From contig NZ_QKYK01000001.1 of assembly GCF_003426815.1 (NCBI RefSeq), positions 434,001 to 498,000 of the forward strand: a stretch of DNA of 64,000 nucleotides, given 5' to 3'. The notes beneath the pieces were generated by a model, which saw only the letters and a program-made list of their open reading frames with translations, was not told the DNA's origin and searched no databases. Origin of the DNA: Desertimonas flava. Lineage in GTDB: Bacteria; Actinomycetota; Acidimicrobiia; Acidimicrobiales; Ilumatobacteraceae. The position numbers and the translations under genes are program-made. Positions 34,211 through 42,537 of this stretch are shown here, in pieces. Position 1 is the stretch's first letter; each line of letters begins with the position of its first letter.

Positions 34211-35188
34211 ATGCGCGCCGATCGGTTGGTCTCGATCGTCCTGCTGTTGCGGCAGCGCGGACGGTTGTCGGCGACCACGCTCGCCGCCGAGCTGGAGGTG
34301 TCCACCCGCACCGTCCTGCGCGACATCGAGGCGCTGTCGGCGGCGGGCGTTCCCGTGTACTCCGAGCGCGGACGTCGCGGCGGCTTTGCCCTGCTGCCCG
34401 GCCTGCGCACCGAGCTGACCGGATTGAACGACGACGAGGCGCTGGCCCTGTTGGTAGCCGGCTCGCGCCGCGGTGCGCAGAGCTTCGGCCTCGGCTCGGC
34501 CCTCACATCGGCGATGCTCAAGGTGGTCGACGCCTTGCCCGACACGCATCGCGCCAGGGCGGCCGGCGCCAGCCAACGCCTCCTCGTCGATCCCGACACC
34601 GATCTGCTCGCCCGTCGAGTCGTCGCCGACGAGGCTCCCGCCACGATCGTCGGCGAGATCCGGAGCGCGGTGCTCGCCGGTCACAAACTGCGTCTCCACT
34701 ACGCCGCTGCCGACCGTGCGCCGACGTGGCGAACCGTCGACCCGATCGGGCTCGTCACGGTGCGCGGCCACGGCTACCTGCTGGCGACGGTCTCGGGTGA
34801 GGACCGCACGTACCGGCTGTCGCGAGTGCTGGCCGCTGAGGAGCTCGACGAGCCGGCGCAACGCCCCGAGCGGGTCGATCTGGACGAGATCTGGAAGGAA
34901 CGCAGCCGGCGGTTCCGCACCGGCGGCGACCAGGTGGCCGTGCTCGCCCGCGTCGATCCGGCGCGTCGAGACGAACTCGTGGGCACTGCGTTGGCCATCC
35001 TCACCGAGACGACCGACACCGACGGATGGCTGCGTCTCGAGATGGCGTTCCAGGACACGCGACACGCCGTGTGGGCGCTGTGGCAGCTCGCCACCGACGC
35101 CGAGGTGCTGGAGCCGGTGTCGTTACGCGAAGCACTCCGCGACCGTGCCGCGACGATCGCGGCCCGTTACGGACCGGCGTCGATCTGA
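34211..35188 (+). CDS. WYL-domain transcriptional regulator (YafY/PafC type)
   Basis: 325 aa. N-terminal HTH_11: MRADRLVSIVLLLRQRGRLS, TTLAAELEVSTRTVLRDIEALSAAGVPVYSERGRRGGF. The WYL domain starts ~residue 145 (IVGEIRSAVLAGHKLRLHYAAADRAPTWRTVDPIGLVTVRGHGYLLATVSGEDRTYRLSRV in pieces), with the WCX extension at the C-terminus (VAVLARVDPARRDELV). Here the W-Y-L trio is GYL (HGYLLAT), common in the family. Stand-alone WYL regulators sense ligands or nucleic acid; the likely target is the divergent RidA-like gene. Confidence 0.9.
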   Translation: MRADRLVSIVLLLRQRGRLSATTLAAELEVSTRTVLRDIEALSAAGVPVYSERGRRGGFALLPGLRTELTGLNDDEALALLVAGSRRGAQSFGLGSALTSAMLKVVDALPDTHRARAAGASQRLLVDPDTDLLARRVVADEAPATIVGEIRSAVLAGHKLRLHYAAADRAPTWRTVDPIGLVTVRGHGYLLATVSGEDRTYRLSRVLAAEELDEPAQRPERVDLDEIWKERSRRFRTGGDQVAVLARVDPARRDELVGTALAILTETTDTDGWLRLEMAFQDTRHAVWALWQLATDAEVLEPVSLREALRDRAATIAARYGPASI

Positions 35189-35196
35189 GCGGTGGG

Positions 35197-35532
35197 TCAC
35201 GGTGCGATCTCCAGGCGGTGGATGAGGTCGCCGCGCAGCTCGAACCGGTAGCGCAGGTCGACCTCGCCGCCGGGGAAGTCGCCCGACAAGTGGTTGTGCA
35301 CGACGACGACGCCACCGCCGAGGTCGTCGACGCCTGTGAGCGTTCGGGTGTAGGTGTACTCACTGGCGGTGCGCTCGAGCCACCATCGGATCCGCTCTGC
35401 TCCGGTGTATGTGGCGCCCTCGTCGACGACGGTGGCATCGGCGCCGAACGCGGTGATGGCCGCATCGGCGTCGTGGCGGTCGTGGGCCCTCTGGTACGTC
35501 TCGATGACGGATGGAAGTGTCGCACCGCTCAT
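35197..35532 (-). CDS. SnoaL/NTF2-like domain protein
   Basis: 111 aa. VIETYQRAHDRHDADAAITAFGADATVVDEGATYTGAERIRWW in pieces is the SnoaL-like cone fold start, with strand-rich remainder ending RFELRGDLIHRLEIAP. AGGAG 7 nt before the ATG at 35532. Divergent from the HxlR regulator across a strong palindrome, so probably its target. Members are isomerases, hydrolases or binding proteins; activity unknown. Confidence 0.85.
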   Translation of the reverse strand: MSGATLPSVIETYQRAHDRHDADAAITAFGADATVVDEGATYTGAERIRWWLERTASEYTYTRTLTGVDDLGGGVVVVHNHLSGDFPGGEVDLRYRFELRGDLIHRLEIAP

Positions 35533-35561
35533 CTGCGGCTCCTCTCGAACCTGTGCTGTAC

Positions 35562-35608
35562 AGTGACTGCTGAATTCGAAGTCAGTCGCTTCGAGATTAG
35601 CAGTCACT
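35562..35608. promoter_or_regulatory. Nested palindromic operator of the SnoaL-HxlR divergent pair
   Basis: AGTGACTGCT (35562-35571) and AGCAGTCACT (35599-35608) are perfect inverted arms. Inside them TCGAAG (35576-35581) and CTTCGA (35589-35594) form a second, concentric pair. The whole 47 bp lies between the two divergent start codons. Size and symmetry suit a dimeric winged-helix repressor such as HxlR. Confidence 0.75.
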
Positions 35609-35623
35609 CCTGGAGAAGCAACG

Positions 35624-36136
35624 ATGTCGAGCAGGATCCGCCTCCAAGATCGCGAATGTCCGCTGTCGTCGACGCTGGGGCTGGTCGGCGAGTGGTGGAC
35701 CCTGCTGATCCTCCACGACGCGTTCGACGGATATCGCCGGTTCGACGAGTTCCAGGAGAACCTCGGGATCTCCTCCAGCTTGCTCACCGGCCGTCTCAAG
35801 CGCCTCGTCGACGGCGGCGTGCTGGATCGCCGCCAGTACCAGTCCAACCCGCCGCGCCACGAGTACGTGCTCACGCCGCTCGGCCAGTCGCTCCGGCCCG
35901 TCATCGTGGCCCTGGCGGCATGGGGCAACAGCCGGCTCGACCCGAGTGAGCGGAGCATGATCCTGGTCGACGCGGCGACGGGTGACGAGGCCGAACCGGT
36001 ACTGGTCGACGCCCGGACCGGTCGTCGCGTCGATGGTCCCGACTTCGTGTTCACCGCGGGGCCAGCAGCGAGCGAACCGTTCCGCCGGCGCTACGCCGAC
36101 ACCCTCTCCAGACACAGAACTGGGCGCGGATCGTGA
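35624..36136 (+). CDS. HxlR-family transcriptional regulator
   Basis: 170 aa. Family motif ECPLSSTLGLVGEWWTLLILHDAFDG, RRFDEFQENLGISSSLLTGRLKRLVDGGVLDRRQY, NPPRHEYVLTPLGQSLRPV. HxlR usually has a redox Cys near the N-terminus, present here as Cys12. A C-terminal ~50-residue extension (VLVDARTGRRVDGPDFVF) includes a small beta motif found in longer HxlR proteins. GGAGAAG precedes the ATG. Probable autorepressor and regulator of the SnoaL-like gene. Confidence 0.9.
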   Translation: MSSRIRLQDRECPLSSTLGLVGEWWTLLILHDAFDGYRRFDEFQENLGISSSLLTGRLKRLVDGGVLDRRQYQSNPPRHEYVLTPLGQSLRPVIVALAAWGNSRLDPSERSMILVDAATGDEAEPVLVDARTGRRVDGPDFVFTAGPAASEPFRRRYADTLSRHRTGRGS

Positions 36137-36162
36137 CGGCCAGCGTCACGATCCGCGCCCAG
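36120..36162. terminator. Strong bidirectional hairpin terminator
   Basis: CTGGGCGCGGATCGTGACG (36120-36138), 5-nt loop, exact complement 36144-36162: a perfect 19-bp stem that includes the HxlR stop codon. It separates HxlR from the convergent VOC-gene operon. Confidence 0.8.
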
Positions 36163-36207
36163 ATGCGGGAATGGCACGATCGAGCCCCAGATCGTCAGGG
36201 GTGGGGG

Positions 36208-36687
36208 TCAGCCCCAGAGCTCGCGGATGGTGGAGTACACCTTCTGGTTGTGGGAGAACTCGATGACGTTGCCGTCGGGGTCCCGCACGGCGCAGATGTA
36301 GCCGATGTGCTCGGCCATGTCCATGGGCTCCCATTGCAGGGCGCCGAGCTCGCGGGCCCGGTCGGCGATGGCGTCGACGTCCTCGCGGTTGGGCATCTCG
36401 ATGCCGATGTGGGCGAACGGCGCCAGCGTGGTGGCCGGCTCGCCCGGCTTCACGCCGAAGCGCTCGCCGACCTCGGGGATGAACTCGGCGATGACGAGCA
36501 CGAACGGATTCTCGACCTGGCCCTCGTTGGACAGCCAGGCGCCCTTGCCGTTGACGTCGGTGTTGCGGGCGACGACGACGAGCGGCGTGATGGTGGTGTA
36601 GAACTCGATCGACCGCTCGAGATCCGACACCGGCAGGGCGATGTGGGTCCAGCGGGGCTGGGTGAGCTTGTTGGCGTTCTCGGTCAT
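36208..36687 (-). CDS. VOC-fold (glyoxalase/dioxygenase superfamily) protein
   Basis: 159 aa, two beta-alpha-beta3 modules: TQPRWTHIALPVSDLERSIEFY, then FAHIGIEMPNREDVDAIADRA and the closing VRDPDGNVIEFSHNQ with the metal Glu. Metal His residues are at THIAL and AHIGIE. Last gene of the dehydrogenase-methyltransferase-amidohydrolase operon; ATG overlaps the stop of the preceding small gene. It may be a lyase, isomerase or ring-opening enzyme in the same unknown pathway. Confidence 0.88.
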   Translation of the reverse strand: MTENANKLTQPRWTHIALPVSDLERSIEFYTTITPLVVVARNTDVNGKGAWLSNEGQVENPFVLVIAEFIPEVGERFGVKPGEPATTLAPFAHIGIEMPNREDVDAIADRARELGALQWEPMDMAEHIGYICAVRDPDGNVIEFSHNQKVYSTIRELWG

Positions 36688-36836
36688 GTCAGGTCCTCGT
36701 CAGGTCGGTTGGTGAGTCGATTGGTGTCGGTCGGGATGGTGTCGGTCGAGATGGTGTCGATCGGGATGGTGTCGATCGGGATGGTGTCGATCGGGATGGT
36801 GTCGTTCGGTCCGGATGGGTTCGTGGGAGTGCTCAT
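36684..36836 (-). CDS. Small repeat peptide, translationally coupled
   Basis: A 50-residue frame fits exactly between two operon genes: its ATG lies 1 nt after the amidohydrolase stop and its TGA overlaps the VOC ATG (ATGA). The centre encodes five-residue repeats of the DTIPI type from a 15-bp tandem (GATGGTGTCGATCGG on the + strand). The tail is polar (NRLTNRPDEDLT). No family known, predicted disordered. It could be a real peptide or only a repeat that keeps ribosomes coupled across the gap. Confidence 0.45.
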   Translation of the reverse strand: MSTPTNPSGPNDTIPIDTIPIDTIPIDTISTDTIPTDTNRLTNRPDEDLT

Positions 36837-36837
36837 G

Positions 36838-38244
36838 TCAGATCGTCGGCCACTTGGCCCGGTCCGGGAGACCGGAGCGCTGGCGGATGCCTTCTCCGGC
36901 GACCTGCGCCCTGCGGAGCAGGTCGTCCTCGTCGATCGTCGTGCAGCGGTAGTCCTCGACGACTCGCCGGCCACCGACGAACACCGTGTGGACACCGCGT
37001 CCATCCGCTGACCATACGAGCTGATTGGCCACATTGTGCAATGGACGCCACTCCGGACGGTTGGTGTCGTGCAGCACGAGGTCGGCCTGCTTGCCGACCT
37101 CGAGTGAGCCGAACTCGTCGAACGCCTGGAGACCCTTGGCGCCGTTGCGCGTCGCCATGGCGAAGGCCTCCTCGGCGGGGAACATCGTCGCGTCGCGCCG
37201 GGCGTCCTTGTACAGCCCGGCGACCAGATACGTGGCCCGCATCAGGTCGTGGTAGTTCGACGCGTTGTTGCCGTCGGTGCCGATCGCCACGTTCACGCCC
37301 GCTGCTGCCATCTCCGGGAACTTGCCGATCTGGGTGACGCCGTACGACACCTTGAGCGCCGTGGTCGGGCAGTGCGACACGCTCGTCCCGGTGTCGGCGA
37401 GGATCTGCACCTCCTCGTCGTCGACGTACACCGCGTGCGTGAGGATCACGTTGGGGCCGAGCACGCCGATCTCGTTCAGGTGCACCATCGGCCGCTGACC
37501 GAAGCTCTCCATGAATCCGTCGACGTCCATCTGGGCCGGTGACATGTGGAAGCTGAAGCCGGTGCCGTGGTCCACCGACAGCTGTTTGGCGGCGGTCCAC
37601 AGCTCGTCGCTGCAGCACGTGTGGCCGATGACGATCGGCCAGGCCTGGATGCGCCCGTCGTGCACCGAGCCGTAGCGGCTCATCGCGTCCTCGAGCGTGG
37701 CGATCGCAGCCGCGGTGTCCATCTTGAGGGCGTCGTAGTGGGGCACGAGGTCCCACGCCCACGGGCCGACCCTGGCGCGGATGCCGATCTCGCCGAGCGC
37801 GTCGACCACCGGGTCGATGAAGCGGATGGTGCCGGCCTCGAGGAAGGCCGTGGTGCCCGACTTGAGCATCTCGAGGGCCGCCATCTGGGCCGAGATGTGT
37901 TCGTCCTCGGGCGTGTAGTACGTGTGGATCGGCGTCAGCCACTCGAACACGTTCTCGAGGAACGGGGTGTCGTCGGGGACGAAGCCGCGGGTCAGCGGCT
38001 CGCCGGTGATGTGGATGTGCGTGTTGACGAGTCCCGGGGTGACGACGAAGCGCCGACCGTCGACCACGTCGTCACTGCGCCAGTCGCGGGTGATGTCGGC
38101 GGCCTTGCCGATGGCGGCGATCCGGCCGCCGGCGATGGCGATCGCAGCGTCGGTGATGACTCGCCGGTCGTCGTCCATCGTCACGGCGATGGTGTCGGTG
38201 ATGATCGTGTCGGCGACGCCTGGGGCGAGGGACGTGTCGGTCAT
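36838..38244 (-). CDS. Amidohydrolase (TRZ/ATZ, SsnA-like)
   Basis: 468 aa metal-dependent hydrolase. Metal ligands in PGLVNTHIHITGEPL (HxH), FSFHMSPAQMD, LTHAVYVDDEEV and the Asp in AIGTDGNNASNYHDL. N- and C-terminal strands form the usual composite domain (GSLEVGKQADLVLHD). Family members deaminate or dechlorinate s-triazines, guanine, S-adenosylhomocysteine or other N-heterocycles. GGAG precedes ATG 38244 by 7-8 nt. Third gene of the operon, 14 nt after the methyltransferase. Confidence 0.9.
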   Translation of the reverse strand: MTDTSLAPGVADTIITDTIAVTMDDDRRVITDAAIAIAGGRIAAIGKAADITRDWRSDDVVDGRRFVVTPGLVNTHIHITGEPLTRGFVPDDTPFLENVFEWLTPIHTYYTPEDEHISAQMAALEMLKSGTTAFLEAGTIRFIDPVVDALGEIGIRARVGPWAWDLVPHYDALKMDTAAAIATLEDAMSRYGSVHDGRIQAWPIVIGHTCCSDELWTAAKQLSVDHGTGFSFHMSPAQMDVDGFMESFGQRPMVHLNEIGVLGPNVILTHAVYVDDEEVQILADTGTSVSHCPTTALKVSYGVTQIGKFPEMAAAGVNVAIGTDGNNASNYHDLMRATYLVAGLYKDARRDATMFPAEEAFAMATRNGAKGLQAFDEFGSLEVGKQADLVLHDTNRPEWRPLHNVANQLVWSADGRGVHTVFVGGRRVVEDYRCTTIDEDDLLRRAQVAGEGIRQRSGLPDRAKWPTI

Positions 38245-38258
38245 TGAGGGTCTCCGGT

Positions 38259-39275
38259 TCATGCTCGTTGCCGAGCGGTGGTGGTTCGTTGGATGAGGTG
38301 GACTCGCTGGCGGGGGACGGGCTCGATCACCGCCGTGGTGACGGCGTCGTGGTCGGCGCACCAGGCGGCCAGCTGCGCTTCGGTGACGCCGCGCCCGGCC
38401 GTGCCGGCGCGCATCGTGAGGGCGAGCGTGAGGTCGTGGCGGGCCGCCCGATAGACGTCGGCGGTGTGGCCGGCGCCGGGCACGAAGTAGTCGGCGACGA
38501 GCAGTGTCCCGCCCGGTGCCAGCAATTCGATCGCCCGGGCCGTCAGCGCCGCGGCGCGGGCTTCGGGTTCGGCGCGCAGCACGTGGGCGAGGACCACGAC
38601 GTCGGCCCGGTCGACCGGGAGCGGCGCCGTGAGGTAGTCGCCGGCGTGCAGCTCGATGCCGGGCGTCGTCGCCGTCAGCCGGGAGGCCACCGAGTCGATC
38701 ACGTGGGGCACGTCCACGCCGATCCCTCTGGCGCGCGGACCGGCGGCGTCGAGCAGCGCCGAGAGCCAGGCGCCAGACCCACAGCCGAGGTCGACGATCA
38801 CGGCGCCGTCGGGCCAGGTCAGCTCGGCGCCGACTCCGGCGGCGACGGCGCGCTGGGTCGCCGCCGTGGCCCGCACGAGGTCGGGCATCAGGTCACCGGT
38901 GTCCGCCAACGTCGCCGCGTCGGGACCACCGGCACGCAGCGTGCCGGCGAGTCGTGGCCACGCGGCAGGTGAGCCCGGCGACAGGCGAACGAGGTCGGTC
39001 ATCGCCGCCGGCGAGGTGGAGACGAGGAAGCGCCGGGACGTGTCGGTGAGTGCCCACGTCCCGCCGTGGGTGTCGAGCAGGTCGAGGGCCGCGAGGAGCG
39101 CGGCCAGGGCGTCGAGATCGGCCGCGTCGGCGACACCGGTGGCCGCGGCCAGCTGCCCCGTCGGGAGCTGCTGGTCGGCGAGGGCGTCGAAGAGTCCGAG
39201 CTCGACGGCGGTGTGCAATGCCCAGTACGCGGCGAAGCCGTTGATCGCATCCCACACCGGCGCCGGCGAGCTCAT
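38259..39275 (-). CDS. O-methyltransferase-family protein with dimerisation domain
   Basis: 338 aa. N-terminal winged-helix dimerisation domain: AINGFAAYWALHTAVELGLFDALA, LLDTHGGTWALTDTSRRFLV. C-terminal SAM domain: VIVDLGCGSGAWLSALL, RGIGVDVPHVIDSVA, VVVLAHVLRAEPEARAAAL, LLAPGGTLLVADYFVP. Plant/bacterial family-2 type (Methyltransf_2), acting on O- or N-nucleophiles of small aromatics. ATG overlaps the dehydrogenase stop (39272-39275), so strictly coupled. Confidence 0.88.
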   Translation of the reverse strand: MSSPAPVWDAINGFAAYWALHTAVELGLFDALADQQLPTGQLAAATGVADAADLDALAALLAALDLLDTHGGTWALTDTSRRFLVSTSPAAMTDLVRLSPGSPAAWPRLAGTLRAGGPDAATLADTGDLMPDLVRATAATQRAVAAGVGAELTWPDGAVIVDLGCGSGAWLSALLDAAGPRARGIGVDVPHVIDSVASRLTATTPGIELHAGDYLTAPLPVDRADVVVLAHVLRAEPEARAAALTARAIELLAPGGTLLVADYFVPGAGHTADVYRAARHDLTLALTMRAGTAGRGVTEAQLAAWCADHDAVTTAVIEPVPRQRVHLIQRTTTARQRA

Positions 39276-40336
39276 GGTCGCAGCACCACCTTGCCCATCG
39301 CCCGGCGGGACTCGAGGTGCTCGTGGGCGGCCGCGGCGTCGGCGAGGGGGTACTCGCGGTCGATCGGCGTCACGAAGCCTGATGCCCAGTACAGGTCGAG
39401 CATCGGGCCGAACTCGGCCATGTCGTAGGGGTCGGAGCCGAGCAGCTGAAGGCCGAAGTGGTAGGCGTAGGCGAGGTCGAACTGCACCTGGTTGCCGGTC
39501 GTGTTGCCGAGGAAGACGAGCCGGCCGCGCGGGGCCAGGCTGAACAGGCCGGCCGGGAACGTGGCGGGTCCGACGTGATCAATCACGAGGTCGACGCCGC
39601 GTCCGGCGGTGACGTCCTTGACGGTGCCGACCACGTCGGCACTCGACGTGTCGATCACCACGTCGGCCCCGAGCTTGTCGACGTAGGCGACCTTCTCCGG
39701 CGAGCTGACCGTCGAGATCACCCGCAGGCCGGCGGCGCGGGCGAGCTGGATGGCTGCCGTGCTCACACCGCTGGCGCCGGCGTGGATCAACGCCGTCTCG
39801 CCGGGGGCGGCGCGGCCGGTGACGTGGAGGGCGTGGTGGGCGGTCATCCAGATCGTCGGCACGGTCGCCGCCTCCACCAGGTCGGCGTCGTCGGGAACGA
39901 TGTGGACGTTGGCCAGCGGGGCGACGACGTACTCGGCGTACCCACCGGGCAACGTGGCGCCGATGACGCCGGTGGACGGGCAGCGTCCGTCGAAGCCGGC
40001 GCGGCACGGGGCGCAGTCGCCGCACGGCACGGCGGGGTTGACGACCACGCGGGACCCGGTCGCCACGGCGCCGCCGGACGTGTCGGGGCCGAGCGCTTCG
40101 ACGATGCCGGCCACGTCCATGCCTGCCGTGTGCGGGAGAGCGAAGCCGGGGATCAGGGCCGGCCCGCGCCGCTGCAGCACGTCGAGGTGGTTGAGCGCAC
40201 ACGCCTCGACACGGATCAGCACCTCACCGGCACGCGGTGTCGGAACGGCGATCTCGTCGAGCTGCAGGACGTCGGTCCCGCCGTGGGCGTGGTGGCGCAC
40301 GGCGCGCATCGAATCGGATGGGGACGTGGAGGTCAT
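39272..40336 (-). CDS. Zinc-type alcohol dehydrogenase/quinone oxidoreductase (MDR)
   Basis: 354 aa. Catalytic domain with AVPTPRAGEVLIRVEACALNHLDVL, GFALPHTAGMDVAGIV, structural-zinc cysteines CGDCAPCRAGFDGRC (near residue 95), then Rossmann LIHAGASGVSTAAIQLARAAG and VDLVIDHVGPATFP. GGAG lies 5 nt before the ATG. First gene of a five-gene coupled operon; a likely oxidation or reduction step of the shared substrate. Confidence 0.9.
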   Translation of the reverse strand: MTSTSPSDSMRAVRHHAHGGTDVLQLDEIAVPTPRAGEVLIRVEACALNHLDVLQRRGPALIPGFALPHTAGMDVAGIVEALGPDTSGGAVATGSRVVVNPAVPCGDCAPCRAGFDGRCPSTGVIGATLPGGYAEYVVAPLANVHIVPDDADLVEAATVPTIWMTAHHALHVTGRAAPGETALIHAGASGVSTAAIQLARAAGLRVISTVSSPEKVAYVDKLGADVVIDTSSADVVGTVKDVTAGRGVDLVIDHVGPATFPAGLFSLAPRGRLVFLGNTTGNQVQFDLAYAYHFGLQLLGSDPYDMAEFGPMLDLYWASGFVTPIDREYPLADAAAAHEHLESRRAMGKVVLRP

Positions 40337-40560
40337 CGAGGCTCCGCTGGTCGGTTCGGATGTCGGTCACCGACCGGCGTTGCACGCCAATCGGCATGCA
40401 ACGGCGAACCCCGATCCGACCTCGCCCCGCATCGTGCGTGGGGTCGGGCCGACTCGTGAGTAGCGAGAGTTTGTTGCCCACTCGCGCCGACAGCGACGGT
40501 AGCGGGACGACGTCGGCGACGTCAATCGGGGCGCCGCCCCGCGGGCGCGGGACTAGACCA

Positions 40561-40944
40561 CTAGGCCGAGCGGCGGAAGGAGAGGCGTTCCTCGAAGTTG
40601 AGTCCACCCCACACGCCGTAGCGCTCGCCGGTGGCCACGGCCTGCTCGAGGCACTGGCTGCTCACCGAGCAGGTCGCGCAGATCGCCTTGGCCCGCTGCT
40701 CGCGAGCCACCCGGTCGCGCTTGCGTTCGCCGCCGAACGGCGGATAGAAGTCGGTGGCCGCGTCGCCCTGGCACATGGCCTGTCGGCGCCACGCACCGGG
40801 TTCGGCGTCACGGCGCCGATCGCGCCGGTCGGCGGTGCGACGGACGCCTGTGGTGCTGGACACCGACGTGACCGACACGGTGCGTCGGGTCAGGGGGTCG
40901 AGGTGCGTCCCGGCCGGGGGATTGGTGCGCAGGTTGGTCGCCAC
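40561..40944 (-). CDS. WhiB-family iron-sulfur regulator
   Basis: 127 aa. Four Fe-S cysteines: Cys in AMCQGDAATDFYPP, then CATC (CxxC) and SSQC five residues on, spacing typical of WhiB. The turn GVWGG and the basic C-terminal helix (FEERLSFRRSA) are present. Long basic N-terminal extension (~60 aa). GTG at 40944 is chosen because TACCGT lies a few nt upstream (leaderless). In Mycobacterium tuberculosis whiB4 neighbours the Rv3679-Rv3680 Get3-like pair; the same partners occur here at 42538-44582. Confidence 0.92.
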   Translation of the reverse strand: MATNLRTNPPAGTHLDPLTRRTVSVTSVSSTTGVRRTADRRDRRRDAEPGAWRRQAMCQGDAATDFYPPFGGERKRDRVAREQRAKAICATCSVSSQCLEQAVATGERYGVWGGLNFEERLSFRRSA

Positions 40945-41110
40945 GGAGCAAACGGTAGGAACGCCCGGCGGCCTCCACAAGGGTCCGCGACCGTGTTCAC
41001 GCAGGGTTTACCACCTGGGAACATGGCGCTCATGAACCGCCCGGGCCGCGGGGAGCTCCTCGCTCGCGACGAGCAGACGGCCTGCCCTCCGGCTGGCCCG
41101 ATTCGCTGGT

Positions 41111-42535
41111 CTATTCGGCGGTGGAGTGCTTGGCCGAGCGGCGCTCGCGGTAGTCCTTGGCCGCTCCTTCGAGTGGCTCGACCTCCAGTGTGACGCCGTC
41201 GATGGCGGCGACGCGCACCTGGTCGCCGGCGGCGATCGGTGTGGCCCGGTTGGTGCGGGCCCGCCACTGGCCGTTGCCCACGGTGACGATGCCGTCGGGG
41301 TCGATGGCGCCGTCGGCGTGGCCGATCTCACCGATCATCCACTCACGCCCGATGGTCGGCGTGGCGAAGCGGGTGCGGACCATCGACGGCATGCCGGTGA
41401 CGAACGTGATCGTGATGCCGCCGACGCCGGTGAGCAGCGTGATCCACGACGGCCGGAGCGTGGCGCCGGGCAGCGACTCGAAGAGCCAGAAGCTGCCGAT
41501 GATGGTGCCGACGATGCCGACCCCGGTCCAGAACCGCGGGATGCCGACCTGCACGTCGACGGCGAAGGCGATCATCGACAGGACGATCATGGCGAGCGCC
41601 CAGCCGCGGATGGGCAGGGCGGCGAGGCCGGTGCAGGCGAGGACGAGCGACCCTGCGCCGACCACGCCGGCGATGCCCACACCCGCGGTGAAGAACTCGA
41701 AGATCAGCAGCGCCAGGCCCACGAGCAGCAGGAGGTAGGAGATCGACGGACTGGCGACGGTGTGGAAGATCTGGTCGGTGAGCGAGAGCTTGGTCATGAT
41801 GACCGTGGCCACCGGTTCCTGCTGCGGGGTGCCGTCGTCGGCCACGCTGTTCTCGACCGTGTGGAGGACGACACCGTTCTCCTCGTAGCCGTCGAGGGCG
41901 TAGAGCATCGACTTGAGGGTGGGGATGCCCTCGTCGGTGATGCGCTGGTTGAAGACGCCGAACTCCCGGGCGTCGCTCAGTCCCATCGACCCGCGGCGGA
42001 GGCGGTCGGAGGCGTCGCCGAACTCGACCGTGACGCCCTCGGGGTGCAGCGGTGTGCCTGTGTACCCGACACGGGCGCCGGGGGCCATGCCGCTCACGTC
42101 GGCCACGGCGAGGAGCTGCGCCGGACGCCCGTAGAGCTTGGCGCTGGACGGACCCACCCACAGGCCGATCGGGATCGGCGCCGCGTCGATGTCCTCCATC
42201 AGCTGTTCCATCGTGTCGTCGCCGACGACCGATCCGCGCGTGTTGACCTGGAGGATCAGCGCCTGGGCGCCCTCGGACTCGGCGTCGTCGATGGCGTTGG
42301 TGATCGAGTCGACGACGATCTCGTCGAAGAGGCCGCTCACCTGGAGCACGTGGACCGGCGGGGCGGTGATCCGGCTGTCGTCGGCGGAACCCCCGTCGGC
42401 GGCCGGTTCGGTGGCAGCCGGGACCTCGTCGGTGCCGGTGCTCGCCGTCGACGCGCTGGCGGGGCTGCCGATCAGGCTGCCGGCGAACGACACCGCCGCC
42501 GCGGCCGTGACGAAGCCGATCGCTAGTCTGCGCAA
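41111..42535 (-). CDS. NfeD-family membrane protein with ClpP-like domain
   Basis: 474 aa. TTG start at 42535 with GGAGG 5 nt upstream. Signal peptide, then ClpP-like domain (~residues 55-220: VHVLQVSGLFDEIVVDSI, IPIGLWVGPSSAKLYGRPAQ, VADVSGMAPGARVGY). Aligned without gaps to NfeD proteases, the catalytic Ser (AASAG) is Gly here (SAKLYGRP). Four-five TM helices follow (~265-390) and a C-terminal OB fold (IGEIGHADGAIDPDGIVTVGNGQWRA). Possibly a pseudoprotease affecting membrane stomatin partners. Its RBS lies inside the divergent ATPase gene's first codons. Confidence 0.87.
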   Translation of the reverse strand: MRRLAIGFVTAAAAVSFAGSLIGSPASASTASTGTDEVPAATEPAADGGSADDSRITAPPVHVLQVSGLFDEIVVDSITNAIDDAESEGAQALILQVNTRGSVVGDDTMEQLMEDIDAAPIPIGLWVGPSSAKLYGRPAQLLAVADVSGMAPGARVGYTGTPLHPEGVTVEFGDASDRLRRGSMGLSDAREFGVFNQRITDEGIPTLKSMLYALDGYEENGVVLHTVENSVADDGTPQQEPVATVIMTKLSLTDQIFHTVASPSISYLLLLVGLALLIFEFFTAGVGIAGVVGAGSLVLACTGLAALPIRGWALAMIVLSMIAFAVDVQVGIPRFWTGVGIVGTIIGSFWLFESLPGATLRPSWITLLTGVGGITITFVTGMPSMVRTRFATPTIGREWMIGEIGHADGAIDPDGIVTVGNGQWRARTNRATPIAAGDQVRVAAIDGVTLEVEPLEGAAKDYRERRSAKHSTAE

Positions 42536-42537
42536 AG

